Shown here: in pieces, positions 1 to 8,605 of the stretch
How positions within the stretch are numbered: position 1 is the stretch's first letter
Layout of the letters: each line of letters starts with the position of its first letter
Assembly: GCF_001375555.1 (NCBI RefSeq)
Contig: NZ_CTDZ01000009.1
Location: 2,969,758 to 3,033,757 of the forward strand
Direction: 5' to 3'
Length of the DNA: 64,000 bases
DNA from: Numidum massiliense
GTDB taxonomy: Bacteria; Bacillota; Bacilli; Thermoactinomycetales; Novibacillaceae
Made by a program: the position numbers and the translations under genes
Notes under the pieces: model-generated
What the model was told of the DNA's origin: nothing
What the model saw: the letters and a program-made list of their open reading frames with translations, nothing else
The model's database searches: none

Positions 1-2
1 TA

Positions 3-518
3 TACGCCCTCCCCTTTACTCACCGATTCGTCCCGTTCATGCTCAAAGATGAACGGGTTCACAAAGAACTGAGTAGCGTCATCTACCGCACGGACGCCAT
101 CGACATCCAAAGCTTGTACGACGGTTACGTGCCACCGCTCAAAGAACGTTCCTTTCACCGTGCGCTACTCAAGTTCGCACGTGCGCGTGAGAGCGATCTG
201 TCACCAGAAGCGTTACGGAGCGTTAGACACCGCACACTACTCATCTGGGGGCGCCACGACCGCGTCGTCCCGCTCACTGTGGGACAGCGCCTATCGCAAG
301 ACCTCCCTAATGTGCAATTAGAAGTTGTGGAAGAAGCTGGACATTTACCGATGGAAGAAAAACCGCGGGAAGTGATGCGCCATGTGACAAACTTTCTCTC
401 CCTCCCAGTGAAAAAAAGTCGTGCAACGGAGCCAGACACGACATCAACAGAAACGGTGGAAACAGGGACAACGGAAACGGAGCATCCTGTCAGTAAAGGT
501 GCGGTAATGGATTCGTGA
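3..518 (+). CDS. Alpha/beta hydrolase, C-terminal part (5' end outside window)
   Basis: The reading frame is open to the left edge of the window, so the N-terminal half with the nucleophile elbow is missing. What remains shows the end of an alpha/beta hydrolase fold: the acid residue in the strand motif LLIWGRHDRVVP and the catalytic histidine in EAGHLPMEEKP, about 30 residues apart as is usual. The substrate cannot be told. After the fold ends (about LSLPVKK) comes a Thr/Glu-rich tail of some 35 residues that is not part of the family. No ATG inside the visible part has a convincing ribosome binding site, which supports a longer gene running in from outside. Confidence 0.8.
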   Translation, partial: YALPFTHRFVPFMLKDERVHKELSSVIYRTDAIDIQSLYDGYVPPLKERSFHRALLKFARARESDLSPEALRSVRHRTLLIWGRHDRVVPLTVGQRLSQDLPNVQLEVVEEAGHLPMEEKPREVMRHVTNFLSLPVKKSRATEPDTTSTETVETGTTETEHPVSKGAVMDS

Positions 519-560
519 ATACAAACCGTGTAGAAAATGAACAATACGTCCGCCGCAAGC

Positions 561-594
561 TAAAAACCCCGCGCTCGTTCGCGGAGCCGCGGGG
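561..594 (-). terminator. Rho-independent terminator of the bacilliredoxin gene
   Basis: A GC-rich hairpin (CCCCGCGCTC paired with GAGCCGCGGGG, one bulged base, 7-nt loop) is followed on the minus strand by a T run. It lies about 70 bases past the stop codon of the minus-strand bacilliredoxin gene. The hydrolase gene on the plus strand ends just before it, but no T run follows on that strand. Confidence 0.75.
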
Positions 595-664
595 CTCGAT
601 TAGTCTATACCGCCTTAACTTGGCAACCGGGAATGCGGTATTTGCGGGAATACAGCCGTCAGTC

Positions 665-1099
665 TTAGCCGCAGTATTTGTCGTACGCCGCAGTTAAATC
701 GGCGACAATCGCGTGTCCGTCGCGTCCTTCAATTTGTTCGCGCGGCAACATCCACTGAATGTGACCATCTTTCAGCAGTGCGATCGAAGGAGATGACGGC
801 GGGTAGCCCGTAAAGTACTCGCGGGCCTTTGCGGTCGCTTCTTTATCTTGGCCAGCGAACACCGTCACTAAATGGTCTGGCGTCACGTCGTGTTTCAGCG
901 AATACGCCATTGCTGGGCGGGCGAGACCACCGGCACAGCCACACACCGAGTTGACAAAAACGACCGTCGTCCCTTTATTGTTTTCCAGTGTTTCGACGAC
1001 GTCTTCGGGGGTCAAAAGCTCCTTAAAACCGATCGAAGTCAGTTCTTCGCGCATCGGCTTAACGATATCGTCCATATATTGCCTATAAAACATCGACAT
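665..1099 (-). CDS. Bacilliredoxin, BrxA/BrxB (YphP/YqiW) family
   Basis: A 144-residue thioredoxin-fold protein with the family motif NSVCGCAGG (CGC active site), then TVFAGQDKEATAKAREYF and PPSSPS, all typical of bacilliredoxins. In Bacillus these remove bacillithiol from S-bacillithiolated proteins in the cytosol. The sequence mixes features of BrxA and BrxB, so I do not choose a paralogue. The start MSMFYRQ is set by GGAGGG six bases upstream. An in-frame ATG 48 bases earlier lies at or before the expected transcription start and is rejected. Monocistronic, with its own promoter and terminator. Confidence 0.9.
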   Translation of the reverse strand: MSMFYRQYMDDIVKPMREELTSIGFKELLTPEDVVETLENNKGTTVVFVNSVCGCAGGLARPAMAYSLKHDVTPDHLVTVFAGQDKEATAKAREYFTGYPPSSPSIALLKDGHIQWMLPREQIEGRDGHAIVADLTAAYDKYCG

Positions 1100-1145
1100 G
1101 GCAATCCCTCCATATGTTGTCTTTCGCTTGCCTCTCCTTGCTCTC

Positions 1146-1174
1146 ATTATAATGTGTTTATTATGTTTAATAAA
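1146..1174 (-). promoter_or_regulatory. Probable SigA promoter of the bacilliredoxin gene
   Basis: On the minus strand a consensus TATAAT (1146-1151) sits 17 bases after a weak TTTATT (1169-1174). Transcription would start near 1139, 40 bases before the chosen start codon. Confidence 0.55.
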
Positions 1175-1328
1175 GGTCAGCGGGTATTTTTGGCTACAAA
1201 CGACGCTAACCTAGACAAAAAATGAGCACTTCGTTAAAATATAGAAAGTTATCCTCACACACAGCATCCGATTACCGACCGTCGTATCCACATCGTGTGG
1301 CATTTTTGTTAATTATAACCAAAGAAAA

Positions 1329-1358
1329 TTGACAAAATTTAAATCCCCGTAATATAAT
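1329..1358 (+). promoter_or_regulatory. SigA promoter of the glutamate dehydrogenase gene
   Basis: Perfect TTGACA (1329-1334) and TATAAT (1353-1358), 18 bases apart, about 50 bases upstream of the dehydrogenase start. The 312-base divergent region 1100-1411 holds this promoter and the bacilliredoxin promoter; I see no other gene in it. Confidence 0.85.
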
Positions 1359-1411
1359 CGTAACTATGTTACTGTAAAGTAGCGCAGAACAATAAGAAAA
1401 GGCGGTGCAGT

Positions 1412-2659
1412 ATGAAAGAAAATACAAATCCGTACGAAATTGTCAAACAGCAAATTCAAGCTGCAGCAGAAAAACTCGGACTGAACGACGGTGTCGTACA
1501 AATTTTATCGCGCCCGATGCGTGTGCTCTCTGTGTCTTTTCCCGTGAAAATGGACGATGGCACGATTCGCGTCTTTGACGGGTACCGCTCCCAGCACTGT
1601 GACGTCCTCGGACCGACGAAAGGCGGCATCCGCTTTCACCCGGACGTCACAAAAGACGAAGTCGTCGCCTTATCGATGTGGATGACGTTTAAATGTAGCA
1701 TCGTCGGCGTGCCGTACGGCGGGGGTAAAGGCGGTGTCATCTGCGACCCGCGCAAGCTAAGCGAAGGCGAACTTGAGCGGGTAAGCCGCGGCTTCATGGA
1801 AGCAATCGCTAGCTTCGTCGGCCCGGACAAAGACATTCCCGCACCAGATATCTATACGAACGCACAAGTGATGGGCTGGATGATGGATACGTACAGTCGC
1901 ATCAAGCAAACGTACTCCCCGGCAGTCATTACCGGAAAGCCGCTCAGCATCGGTGGCTCGCGTGGACGCAGCGAAGCGACAGCCAGGGGATGTGTGTTCG
2001 CGATCGTCGAAGCGATGAACCAACTGGGAAAACCGCTGGCATGCGCCACAGTGGCCGTACAAGGGTTCGGCAATGCCGGTAGAGTAGCCGCCAACTTATT
2101 GCATGAGCTCGGGTGTAAAATCGTCGCCGTATGCGATACGACGGGCGCTATTTACAACCCGGACGGCCTTAGCGTTGAAGAGTTAGAACACCTCAAAGAC
2201 GACGAACATAGCACGATTAACGACTGTCACGGCTTTTCAATTACGGTAGATGAACTGCTAGAGTTAGACGTCGATATCCTCATACCGGCGGCGATGGAAA
2301 ACTGCATTACCTCGGAAAACGCACACCGCATCCAAGCACGGATCGTTGCCGAAGCAGCAAACGGCCCCACGACACCTGCTGCTGACCGCATTTTGGCGGC
2401 AAACGACGTACTCGTCATTCCTGACGTATTAGCTAACGCAGGCGGGGTGACCGTCTCATATTTTGAGTGGGTACAGAACTTAATGAACTTCTATTGGACC
2501 GAAGACGACATAAACACGAAACTGCACGACGCCATGGTCACGGCTTATCGCAAAGTGACAGATGTCGCGAAGGAATACGACACAGACTTGCGTACAGCGG
2601 CATTTATGACCGCCCTCTTACAGCTCGCAGAAGCGATGGAGGCACGTGGCTGGGTATAA
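1412..2659 (+). CDS. NAD(P)-dependent glutamate dehydrogenase (Glu/Leu/Phe/Val family)
   Basis: A 415-residue cytosolic enzyme for the reversible oxidative deamination of glutamate to 2-oxoglutarate and ammonia. The N-terminal domain has GPTKGGIRFHP, the glycine-rich PYGGGKGGV with the catalytic lysine, and PAPDIYTN. The Rossmann domain shows VQGFGNAGRVAA, and the C-terminal part VSYFEWVQN. Length and the TGKPLSIGGS segment fit hexameric glutamate dehydrogenases of the GudB/RocG type better than leucine dehydrogenase (about 365 residues), but the paralogue cannot be fixed. The start follows AAGGCGG. Monocistronic, driven by a strong SigA promoter. Confidence 0.9.
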   Translation: MKENTNPYEIVKQQIQAAAEKLGLNDGVVQILSRPMRVLSVSFPVKMDDGTIRVFDGYRSQHCDVLGPTKGGIRFHPDVTKDEVVALSMWMTFKCSIVGVPYGGGKGGVICDPRKLSEGELERVSRGFMEAIASFVGPDKDIPAPDIYTNAQVMGWMMDTYSRIKQTYSPAVITGKPLSIGGSRGRSEATARGCVFAIVEAMNQLGKPLACATVAVQGFGNAGRVAANLLHELGCKIVAVCDTTGAIYNPDGLSVEELEHLKDDEHSTINDCHGFSITVDELLELDVDILIPAAMENCITSENAHRIQARIVAEAANGPTTPAADRILAANDVLVIPDVLANAGGVTVSYFEWVQNLMNFYWTEDDINTKLHDAMVTAYRKVTDVAKEYDTDLRTAAFMTALLQLAEAMEARGWV

Positions 2660-2696
2660 CCCCTAAACAATCAAAAACAGGTCGTGAAAAAACGGC

Positions 2697-2737
2697 AGCG
2701 TCATGAAAAACTGTGACGGCAAGTTTTTCTTGACGCT
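2697..2737. terminator. Long inverted repeat between convergent genes, possible terminator
   Basis: Arms AGCGTCATGAAAAACT (2697-2712) and AGTTTTTCTTGACGCT (2722-2737) pair at 15 of 16 positions around a 9-base loop. It lies between the ends of the glutamate dehydrogenase and dinB genes. It has no clear T run outside the stem, so a termination role is inferred from position and stem length. Confidence 0.45.
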
Positions 2738-2772
2738 AAAGTTCACGGCCACAAGGTACAAGGTTCAGTTGT

Positions 2773-3822
2773 TCACTTGTCAAAAAAACTGAGCTGAATC
2801 GTGGGACGCTGCTCCAAATTAGAGACAGCTAAGCCAATGAGCCGTGTTTCTTCGTGCGGTGCCAGTTGCCTGAGCAATTGTAGCGCCGTCTCGGCAATCG
2901 TATGCTCATCCCGCGTATATGCCCCCAACGTCGCGCTCTTCGAACTCTCCTGGAAGTCAGCATTTTTCACCTTTACTGTAATCGTCCGACCAAAATAGTG
3001 CCGTCTTTCGAGCCATTCGGCAATGTCAGCGGCAAACCGCCGCAAATGTGTGGCCAACTCGGTCGGATCTTTCGTGTTATAGGCGAACGTCGTCTCTCGG
3101 CTAATCGATTTACTCTTGCGTTCTGTCTTCACTTCTCGTCGATCCACGCCGCGGGCAAAATGGTACAGCGCCTCCCCCTGTTTACCAAACATACGCCGCA
3201 TTTGCGGCAAACTGTAAGCGTACAGGTCGGATATTTTATAACAACCCAAGCGGTGCAACTTCGCTTCCGTGCGCGGACCGACACCGCGCAACTTGCTAAC
3301 GGGCAAGTCGCGAATCCGTTCGATTGCTTCCTCTTGGCGAATGACAGTAAACCCGTTCGGCTTTTCCAAATCGCTCGCTAGCTTTGCCAAAAATTTGTTC
3401 GGAGCGATCCCGACAGAAATCGTAATCCCCGTCCGCCTGCTCACTTCTCGTTTAATGTCCCTTGCCGTTTCGACGATGCGCGCCCCGTGCGCTGACAGAT
3501 CCAAATACGCCTCATCGATGGAAACTGGTTCGACTAATGGTGTAAACTGGTAAAAAATGCGAAAGATAGCGCGCGACACCTCTTTGTAGCGCTCGCGGCG
3601 CGTCGGTAAAAAAATGCCGCGCGGACACTTGCGGCGAGCCATAAACGTCGGCATCGCCGAGTGAACGCCGTAAGCGCGGGCCTCGTACGAACACGTGGCG
3701 ACGACGCCCCGCTCCCTGATACCACCGACAATGACCGGTTTGCCGCGTAGTTTTGGATTGTCGAGTACTTCCACAGCTGCGAAAAAACAGTCACAGTCTA
3801 CATGCGCGATACGTAAGGACAT
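2773..3822 (-). CDS. dinB: DNA polymerase IV (Y-family translesion polymerase)
   Basis: A 349-residue DinB/Pol IV that copies past damaged template bases. Visible are the N-terminal catalytic motif HVDCDCFFAAVE, the YEARAYGV and SIDEAYLD motifs with metal-binding acids, the helix-hairpin-helix VSKLRGVGPRTEAKL, and the little-finger domain. The protein ends in IQLSFFDK, which resembles a QLxLF beta-clamp-binding peptide. Length matches the family. A LexA-like box lies 36 bases upstream of the start, so damage induction is likely. The next gene upstream, uvsE, is also a repair gene on the same strand. Confidence 0.95.
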   Translation of the reverse strand: MSLRIAHVDCDCFFAAVEVLDNPKLRGKPVIVGGIRERGVVATCSYEARAYGVHSAMPTFMARRKCPRGIFLPTRRERYKEVSRAIFRIFYQFTPLVEPVSIDEAYLDLSAHGARIVETARDIKREVSRRTGITISVGIAPNKFLAKLASDLEKPNGFTVIRQEEAIERIRDLPVSKLRGVGPRTEAKLHRLGCYKISDLYAYSLPQMRRMFGKQGEALYHFARGVDRREVKTERKSKSISRETTFAYNTKDPTELATHLRRFAADIAEWLERRHYFGRTITVKVKNADFQESSKSATLGAYTRDEHTIAETALQLLRQLAPHEETRLIGLAVSNLEQRPTIQLSFFDK

Positions 3823-3857
3823 CCCTTGAGCACTCCACTTGTCTCTTTTAAACGAAG

Positions 3858-3871
3858 GGAATGTGTGTTCC
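3858..3871 (-). promoter_or_regulatory. LexA (DinR)-like box in the dinB promoter region
   Basis: GGAATGTGTGTTCC matches the Bacillus DinR consensus CGAACRNRYGTTYC at 12 of 14 positions. On the minus strand an extended -10, TGTTATGCT, has its core at 3886-3891, which puts the box at about +7 to +20, a position fit for repression. A second perfect dyad TACGAA-TCG-TTCGTA lies upstream at 3919-3933, but its 3-base centre does not fit LexA. Confidence 0.55.
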
Positions 3872-4036
3872 CAACCCTTTCATTTAGCATAACAGAAAAA
3901 AGACTGTTTCGCTACACATACGAATCGTTCGTAATAAGTGGTGTGTGTATAAATGCATGTGTGTTAATGTACGTTCACGCGGGGTATACAAGTGTTGCGA
4001 TGGAATGGAAGCAATAGTTTGCCGCACTTCTGGCAC

Positions 4037-5029
4037 TTACTCGTATAATACGGTACCCCCGTCGAGCTGCCGAAACCCGGGGCGACTGGCCAACTCCCGT
4101 GCGAGGTGAAACACTGCTTCGTCTTTTTTTTTCGCCTCGATCATGACATCGAAGTCATAGACGCCTTCATTTGTGGCGAGTTCTCGAACGATCGCGAGAA
4201 AGGGTAGCAAGTCGTCCGGATTGATCCAGTCAGCGTGACGGCGCTGTCCAGCAGCACTTTTCACGCTTTGGGGCGAAGAGATGTGCACTTTCGGTACAAG
4301 GCCACTCCCTTCCCACGTCTGGAAGATCGGTCTAACGAAGTCACGCAAATCGCTATCCGTTTCGCGGTTACACTGGTGGTGGTGTATGTCGAGCACCATC
4401 GGCACTTGTAACTTCTCACTGAGGACGAGTGTCTCCCGCGCTGTAAACGTTTTGTCGTCGTTTTCTAACGTAAGGCGCGCTCTGACGGCGGACGGCAGTA
4501 GTCGCCAATGATCCTGAAAGCGCGCCAGCGACTGTTCTTTGTCGCCGTACCCACCTCCGACGTGCAACACGAACTTCATCTGTTCGTCCAGCCCCATTGC
4601 CATCGCCAGTTGTACGTATCGTTCAAGGTCGGCAACCGCCTTTTGTACGATTTCGTTTTTGGGTGAATTCAATATCGTAAAGTGTTCCGGGTGAAAACTC
4701 ACGCGCATCTTTTTCTCGCGGACAAATGCGCCAATGGCTGCGAAATCGCGCCGCAAATAGCGAAAAAAATCCCATTCGCGCGTCAACTCGTGCCCGTACA
4801 ACGGGATCAGTTTGGAAGAAAAACGGTACACGTGCACTCCAGACGCGTACGCGTGGCGTAAGATCCGCAGTGTATTCACTAAGTTTTTTTCCGCGATACG
4901 CGTTACTTTTCGCAATGCCGCTTTGCGGTCAGCGATCTGTTTAAACCGCGTCACCGTCATCGTCTGTGACGGCGAAGCGTTTTTTAGCGATAACGCCATG
5001 GCGACAAAACCGAAGCGAATCCGTAACAA
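4037..5029 (-). CDS. uvsE: UV DNA damage endonuclease
   Basis: A TIM-barrel endonuclease that nicks 5' of UV photoproducts. Family motifs in order: RIRFGFVAMALSL at the N-terminus, YRFSSKLIPLYGH, RVSFHPEHFTILNS, LHVGGGYGDKE, LENDDKTF, PMVLDIHHHQCN and KVHISSP; the His, Glu and Asp residues of these form the metal site. I choose the TTG start at 5029 (331 residues) because it matches the family's N-terminus and follows AGGGGG seven bases upstream. An ATG at 5113 in the same frame would add 28 unrelated residues, and its GGAGG lies only two bases away. Confidence 0.88.
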   Translation of the reverse strand: MLRIRFGFVAMALSLKNASPSQTMTVTRFKQIADRKAALRKVTRIAEKNLVNTLRILRHAYASGVHVYRFSSKLIPLYGHELTREWDFFRYLRRDFAAIGAFVREKKMRVSFHPEHFTILNSPKNEIVQKAVADLERYVQLAMAMGLDEQMKFVLHVGGGYGDKEQSLARFQDHWRLLPSAVRARLTLENDDKTFTARETLVLSEKLQVPMVLDIHHHQCNRETDSDLRDFVRPIFQTWEGSGLVPKVHISSPQSVKSAAGQRRHADWINPDDLLPFLAIVRELATNEGVYDFDVMIEAKKKDEAVFHLARELASRPGFRQLDGGTVLYE

Positions 5030-5284
5030 GTTATGGCCCCCTAACAGCAACTTGCTTCTCACATCAACTGTCCGCGTGCAAGCTGACTCCAATTGTCCAC
5101 TACTAGCTGACATGTCCTCCGTACGAACTAGTACCTATTTTCCACCGCGTGCGCTCACATTATCCACTACATGGAGATCATAAAACGGGCCATAGTAGAC
5201 ACTTGTCCCTACGGTACGCTATAGTAATTAATTAACATCTATGCTTTATTTTGCACTTATAATTTTCATCTAGGAGGCTCATTA

Positions 5285-6001
5285 ATGACTCAAGCAACGA
5301 TCGCCACCTTACTCGTCGGAAAACCGCAAACGTTTGGGACCGAAGGTGCCGCTGATCCACTGAACCGCCCATGGACGAGTGGTATTGTGAAGCGCCCCGC
5401 CCGTGGACCGATCTGGCTCAGTAAAACTAACTTGCACGGAGATGGACAAGCCGATCTACGCCATCACGGCGGACCGGACAAAGCCGTGCTCGTCTACGCC
5501 GATTGCCACTATACCGCTTGGGAGCGCGAGCTACAGCTACCCAACTTCGGACACGGCGGATTCGGAGAAAACTTCACTGTGACGCATATGACTGAAGAAG
5601 ACGTCTGCATCGGCGATACGTACCGCGTCGGGGAAGCGGTCGTGCAAGTGTCGCAGCCCCGTCAACCGTGTTGGAAACTAGCCCGCCGCTGGCATGTGAA
5701 AGATTTAGCGTTGCGCACGCAAAAGACAGGGCGCACGGGATGGTATTTACGCGTGTTGGAAGAAGGGAACGTCACAGCAGGCGCGTCCATCACCTTACTC
5801 GAACGCCCGTATCCCGAGTGGACAGTCGCCTACTGCAACGAAATTATGCATGAGCGGCGCAAAGACAGTGAGTTAGCTGGCAAGTTAGCTGCCTGCCCCC
5901 TCTTAGCAGCCAGCTGGGTGAAGACGTTGTCGAAACGAGCGACAACAGGAGAGCAAGCGGACGAGCGCAAACGGACGATTGGGTCGAACGAGGACGCGTA
6001 A
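5285..6001 (+). CDS. MOSC domain-containing protein, YiiM type
   Basis: A 238-residue protein with a MOSC domain: LRHHGGPDKAVLVYA, GHGGFGENFTV and the conserved cysteine in SQPRQPCWKLARR. MOSC domains are linked to molybdenum-cofactor-dependent handling of sulfur and N-hydroxylated compounds. Single-domain YiiM-like members are associated with detoxification of N-hydroxylated bases, but the substrate here is not known. The start has a strong AGGAGG eight bases upstream. The last 35 residues are charged and not conserved in appearance. No operon partner is visible. Confidence 0.85.
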   Translation: MTQATIATLLVGKPQTFGTEGAADPLNRPWTSGIVKRPARGPIWLSKTNLHGDGQADLRHHGGPDKAVLVYADCHYTAWERELQLPNFGHGGFGENFTVTHMTEEDVCIGDTYRVGEAVVQVSQPRQPCWKLARRWHVKDLALRTQKTGRTGWYLRVLEEGNVTAGASITLLERPYPEWTVAYCNEIMHERRKDSELAGKLAACPLLAASWVKTLSKRATTGEQADERKRTIGSNEDA

Positions 6002-6120
6002 ACATAGAAAGCGACCGGTATTTTCCGCGTCGACACATGCAAGGTTATTAACACGGTACAGAGTTATCACATACACGCTCATTGCATACAAAGTCATTAC
6101 ATGCGTTGTCGTCCCGATTA

Positions 6121-6160
6121 AAAAAACCGCAGAGTAGGGGCCGATCCCCTACCCAAGCGG
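6121..6160 (-). terminator. Terminator of the ECF transporter operon
   Basis: Stem GTAGGGG/CCCCTAC, extended by CCGC/GCGG, followed on the minus strand by TTTTTT, directly after the stop codon of ecfA2. Confidence 0.85.
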
Positions 6161-6165
6161 CGATT

Positions 6166-6975
6166 TTAATCACGTACACGTTTCTTTTTATAGGCGACAA
6201 ACTCATCTACCGTCAAAAACGTCTCCTGTATGCCGAGTTTTTGCGCCAGTTGCGTGACAGCGGGGGGTTCGAGATAAGCGCGTGCTAGCAGTTCCCGCTC
6301 GGCGAACACGTCGCGCGTCGCTCCGTCGGCCAGCACTTGCCCGCGGTTAAACACAATCGTGCGCGCAAAGCACTCTGCCACAAAGTCCATATCGTGAACG
6401 ATTGTCATGACGAGCTTATTTTGCGCCTCGAGCGCGCGCACAATTTGCTTAATGCGCACCTTCCCCGCTTCATCTTGTGCAATCGTCGGCTCGTCGAAAA
6501 TGACGATGTCCGTGTCCATCGCGACGATGGCGGCAATACAGACGAGCTTTTTGTCCGACAGACCGAGATCTTGCGGGTTGACGTCCACCTTGTGCTGTAA
6601 GCCGACCATCTCTAACGCCTTGAGCGCATTTTCCCGCGCCGTCTGTTCCGTCTGCCCGATGTTTAACGGGCCAAACATCACCTCGGCGAGTACGTTCCCT
6701 TTAAAAATTTGCTCATCCGGATTTTGAAACACGAGGCCGATCTGCTTGGCGAGTACTGCTGCCGTCGTCTGTTTCACGCTGTTCTCACCGATAAAAATAT
6801 CGCCCGCCGTCGGCTTGAGCAACCCTTTCAACAGTTTCACGAATGTCGTTTTACCGGCGCCGTTTTGCCCGATAATCGCCGTCGAGCGGTTGTCAAACGT
6901 AAGGTTAATATTTTTCAAGACGGGCGTCCCTTCGTTATACCCAAAGGACATATCTTGTACGCGAATCATCGTCAT
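6166..6975 (-). CDS. ecfA2: ECF transporter ATPase, EcfA2-like (second ATPase)
   Basis: A 269-residue ABC ATPase, last gene of the operon. Walker A is IIGQNGAGKTT, the Q loop VFQNPDEQIF, Walker B DIVIFDEPT and the switch His is in TIVHDMDF. The signature is unusual: where LSGGxKR is expected the sequence reads LGLSDKKLVCIAA, so the two glycines are absent. It probably pairs with the ATPase encoded just upstream, whose signature is normal, as an asymmetric ATPase. The start overlaps the end of that gene by four bases, implying translational coupling. Because the other signature is intact, this gene need not be broken. Confidence 0.85.
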   Translation of the reverse strand: MTMIRVQDMSFGYNEGTPVLKNINLTFDNRSTAIIGQNGAGKTTFVKLLKGLLKPTAGDIFIGENSVKQTTAAVLAKQIGLVFQNPDEQIFKGNVLAEVMFGPLNIGQTEQTARENALKALEMVGLQHKVDVNPQDLGLSDKKLVCIAAIVAMDTDIVIFDEPTIAQDEAGKVRIKQIVRALEAQNKLVMTIVHDMDFVAECFARTIVFNRGQVLADGATRDVFAERELLARAYLEPPAVTQLAQKLGIQETFLTVDEFVAYKKKRVRD

Positions 6976-7808
6976 TGCTTTAACACCTCACAGGCGGCGT
7001 CGAGTGTCACCGGGTAATACGGGGAGTCCGCCTGCTTCAGCTGCAGCGCGCGACACACTTGCGTATAGATCGGAGCCGTCATACCGTACGTTTGCAAATC
7101 GTCCCGAGAAAACACTTTTTCTGGCGCGGCAAAGTCGATACATTTTCCTTCGTCGAGCAATAACACTTTGTCCGCGTACTGGGCAATCTTTTCCAACTTG
7201 TGTTCGACCATGACGACAGTCATCCCTTCGCGGCTCAAGCTTTGGATCGCGCGAAACACTTCTTCTGACCCTTGCGGGTCGAGTTGTGACGTCGGTTCGT
7301 CGAGCACAATTACTTCCGGCTTCATTGCGATGATACTCGCGATCGCCATCCGCTGCATTTGCCCGCCGGAGAGGGCAAATGGGTTACGCGCTTTAAATTG
7401 GGCGATGTCTAACAGCTCGAGTGCCGCATCGATACGCCGCTGCATCTCCTGCCGTTCGACGCCCATATTTTCTAAACCGAAGGCAATCTCTTCGTAAACG
7501 GTCAACTTCCCGCCCGTTACTTGCGTAAATGGATTTTGGAAAACGATACCCGCCTTGTGCGACAACTCGCTAATCGAATGTGTCTTCACTTCTAATCCAT
7601 CGACGATCACTTTCCCGCCGTAAGCCCCGTGGTAAAAGTGGGGCACGAGGCCGACGAGCCCTTGGCACAACGTCGACTTCCCCGCACCATTCTGCCCGAC
7701 GACGCCGATGAACTCACCCTGTGCCACTTCAAAAGAGATGTCGTCCAAGGCTAGTTGATCTGTCTCTGGATACTTGTACTTCAATCCGTCGACAACGATT
7801 TTTTTCAT
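6972..7808 (-). CDS. ecfA1: ECF transporter ATPase, EcfA1-like
   Basis: A 278-residue ABC ATPase with GVVGQNGAGKST (Walker A), VFQNPFTQVTGG (Q loop), the intact signature ALSGGQMQRMAIA, VIVLDEPTSQLD (Walker B) and VMVEHKLE (switch His). It supplies ATP hydrolysis on the cytosolic face of the membrane complex. The start ATG at 7808 has GGAGG eight bases upstream and overlaps the end of ecfT by four bases. An in-frame start 42 bases earlier would lie inside ecfT and is not used. Confidence 0.92.
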   Translation of the reverse strand: MKKIVVDGLKYKYPETDQLALDDISFEVAQGEFIGVVGQNGAGKSTLCQGLVGLVPHFYHGAYGGKVIVDGLEVKTHSISELSHKAGIVFQNPFTQVTGGKLTVYEEIAFGLENMGVERQEMQRRIDAALELLDIAQFKARNPFALSGGQMQRMAIASIIAMKPEVIVLDEPTSQLDPQGSEEVFRAIQSLSREGMTVVMVEHKLEKIAQYADKVLLLDEGKCIDFAAPEKVFSRDDLQTYGMTAPIYTQVCRALQLKQADSPYYPVTLDAACEVLKQ

Positions 7809-8572
7809 TGCACAATCCTCCAAACGACTGCCAACACAATAACAGCCCACATGCTCCAGCGAATCGCTCTCGTAGCGATATACTGCCTCTCTTCGTTTAA
7901 AAACGTCTTTTCCCCTTGAGCGTTGAAGCCGCGCACTTCGAGCGCCATCGACCGCTCTTTGACACTAATTAACGAATTGAGCACGACTGGACCGATCAAT
8001 GGAAAAAAAGCCTTCATTCGCACACGCAAGCTCCCTTCCGTTTCCATGCCGCGGGAGCGCTGCGCATCCGTAATCGTCGCCATCGTCGCCATCATTTCCG
8101 GCACGATCTGAAACACGGAGCCGATCACGTACCCGAAGCGCGGCGACAACCCCCGCCGCACGAGTGCTTCCACCAACTCCGGCGGCGGTGTCGTTAACAC
8201 TAAGAGCGAAAACGCACTGACAATTGTCACGACGCGCAGCGTAATGACAGTGGCAAACGTGAGCCCTTCTACGTAAAACTTCATCGGTCCAATCGTAAAC
8301 GAGACCGTTTCGTTACCCGGGTAAAACAAACCTTGAATGATGACAACTGTCAGTAAGATTAGAAAGACAAACCCAAACATCGGCAGAGAACGTTTAAACA
8401 CTTTACCGACGAATAAAAGACTTATACTGACGAGGGTACAGGCGATTAACCCCGTAAGAGTCGGTACGAGAAACGCCACGACGAGCGCCGCTACGGCGTA
8501 CCACAGTTTGTTCACCGGGTCGACGCGGTGGATGAGCGACTCCCGTTCAACGTATAAGCTAGCAAATTTCAC
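7805..8572 (-). CDS. ecfT: ECF transporter transmembrane coupling protein EcfT
   Basis: A 255-residue membrane protein with several hydrophobic segments in the first 130 residues and near the C-terminus. The cytoplasmic coupling region has the two Ala-Arg-Gly type motifs of EcfT, seen as DAQRSRGME and ALEVRGF, which dock on the two ATPases. It links the ATPases to the substrate-binding S protein encoded 33 bases upstream. Being flanked by dedicated S, A1 and A2 genes makes this a group I (dedicated) ECF transporter rather than a shared module. Confidence 0.92.
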   Translation of the reverse strand: MKFASLYVERESLIHRVDPVNKLWYAVAALVVAFLVPTLTGLIACTLVSISLLFVGKVFKRSLPMFGFVFLILLTVVIIQGLFYPGNETVSFTIGPMKFYVEGLTFATVITLRVVTIVSAFSLLVLTTPPPELVEALVRRGLSPRFGYVIGSVFQIVPEMMATMATITDAQRSRGMETEGSLRVRMKAFFPLIGPVVLNSLISVKERSMALEVRGFNAQGEKTFLNEERQYIATRAIRWSMWAVIVLAVVWRIVQ

Positions 8573-8605
8573 AGCGATTCACCGTCTTTCTGTTACTCGT
8601 GCTGT

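Noticed and set aside
3826-4017. A 63-codon frame upstream of dinB on the plus strand
   Set aside because: It has no ribosome binding site, runs through the dinB promoter and LexA-like box, and its product looks random.
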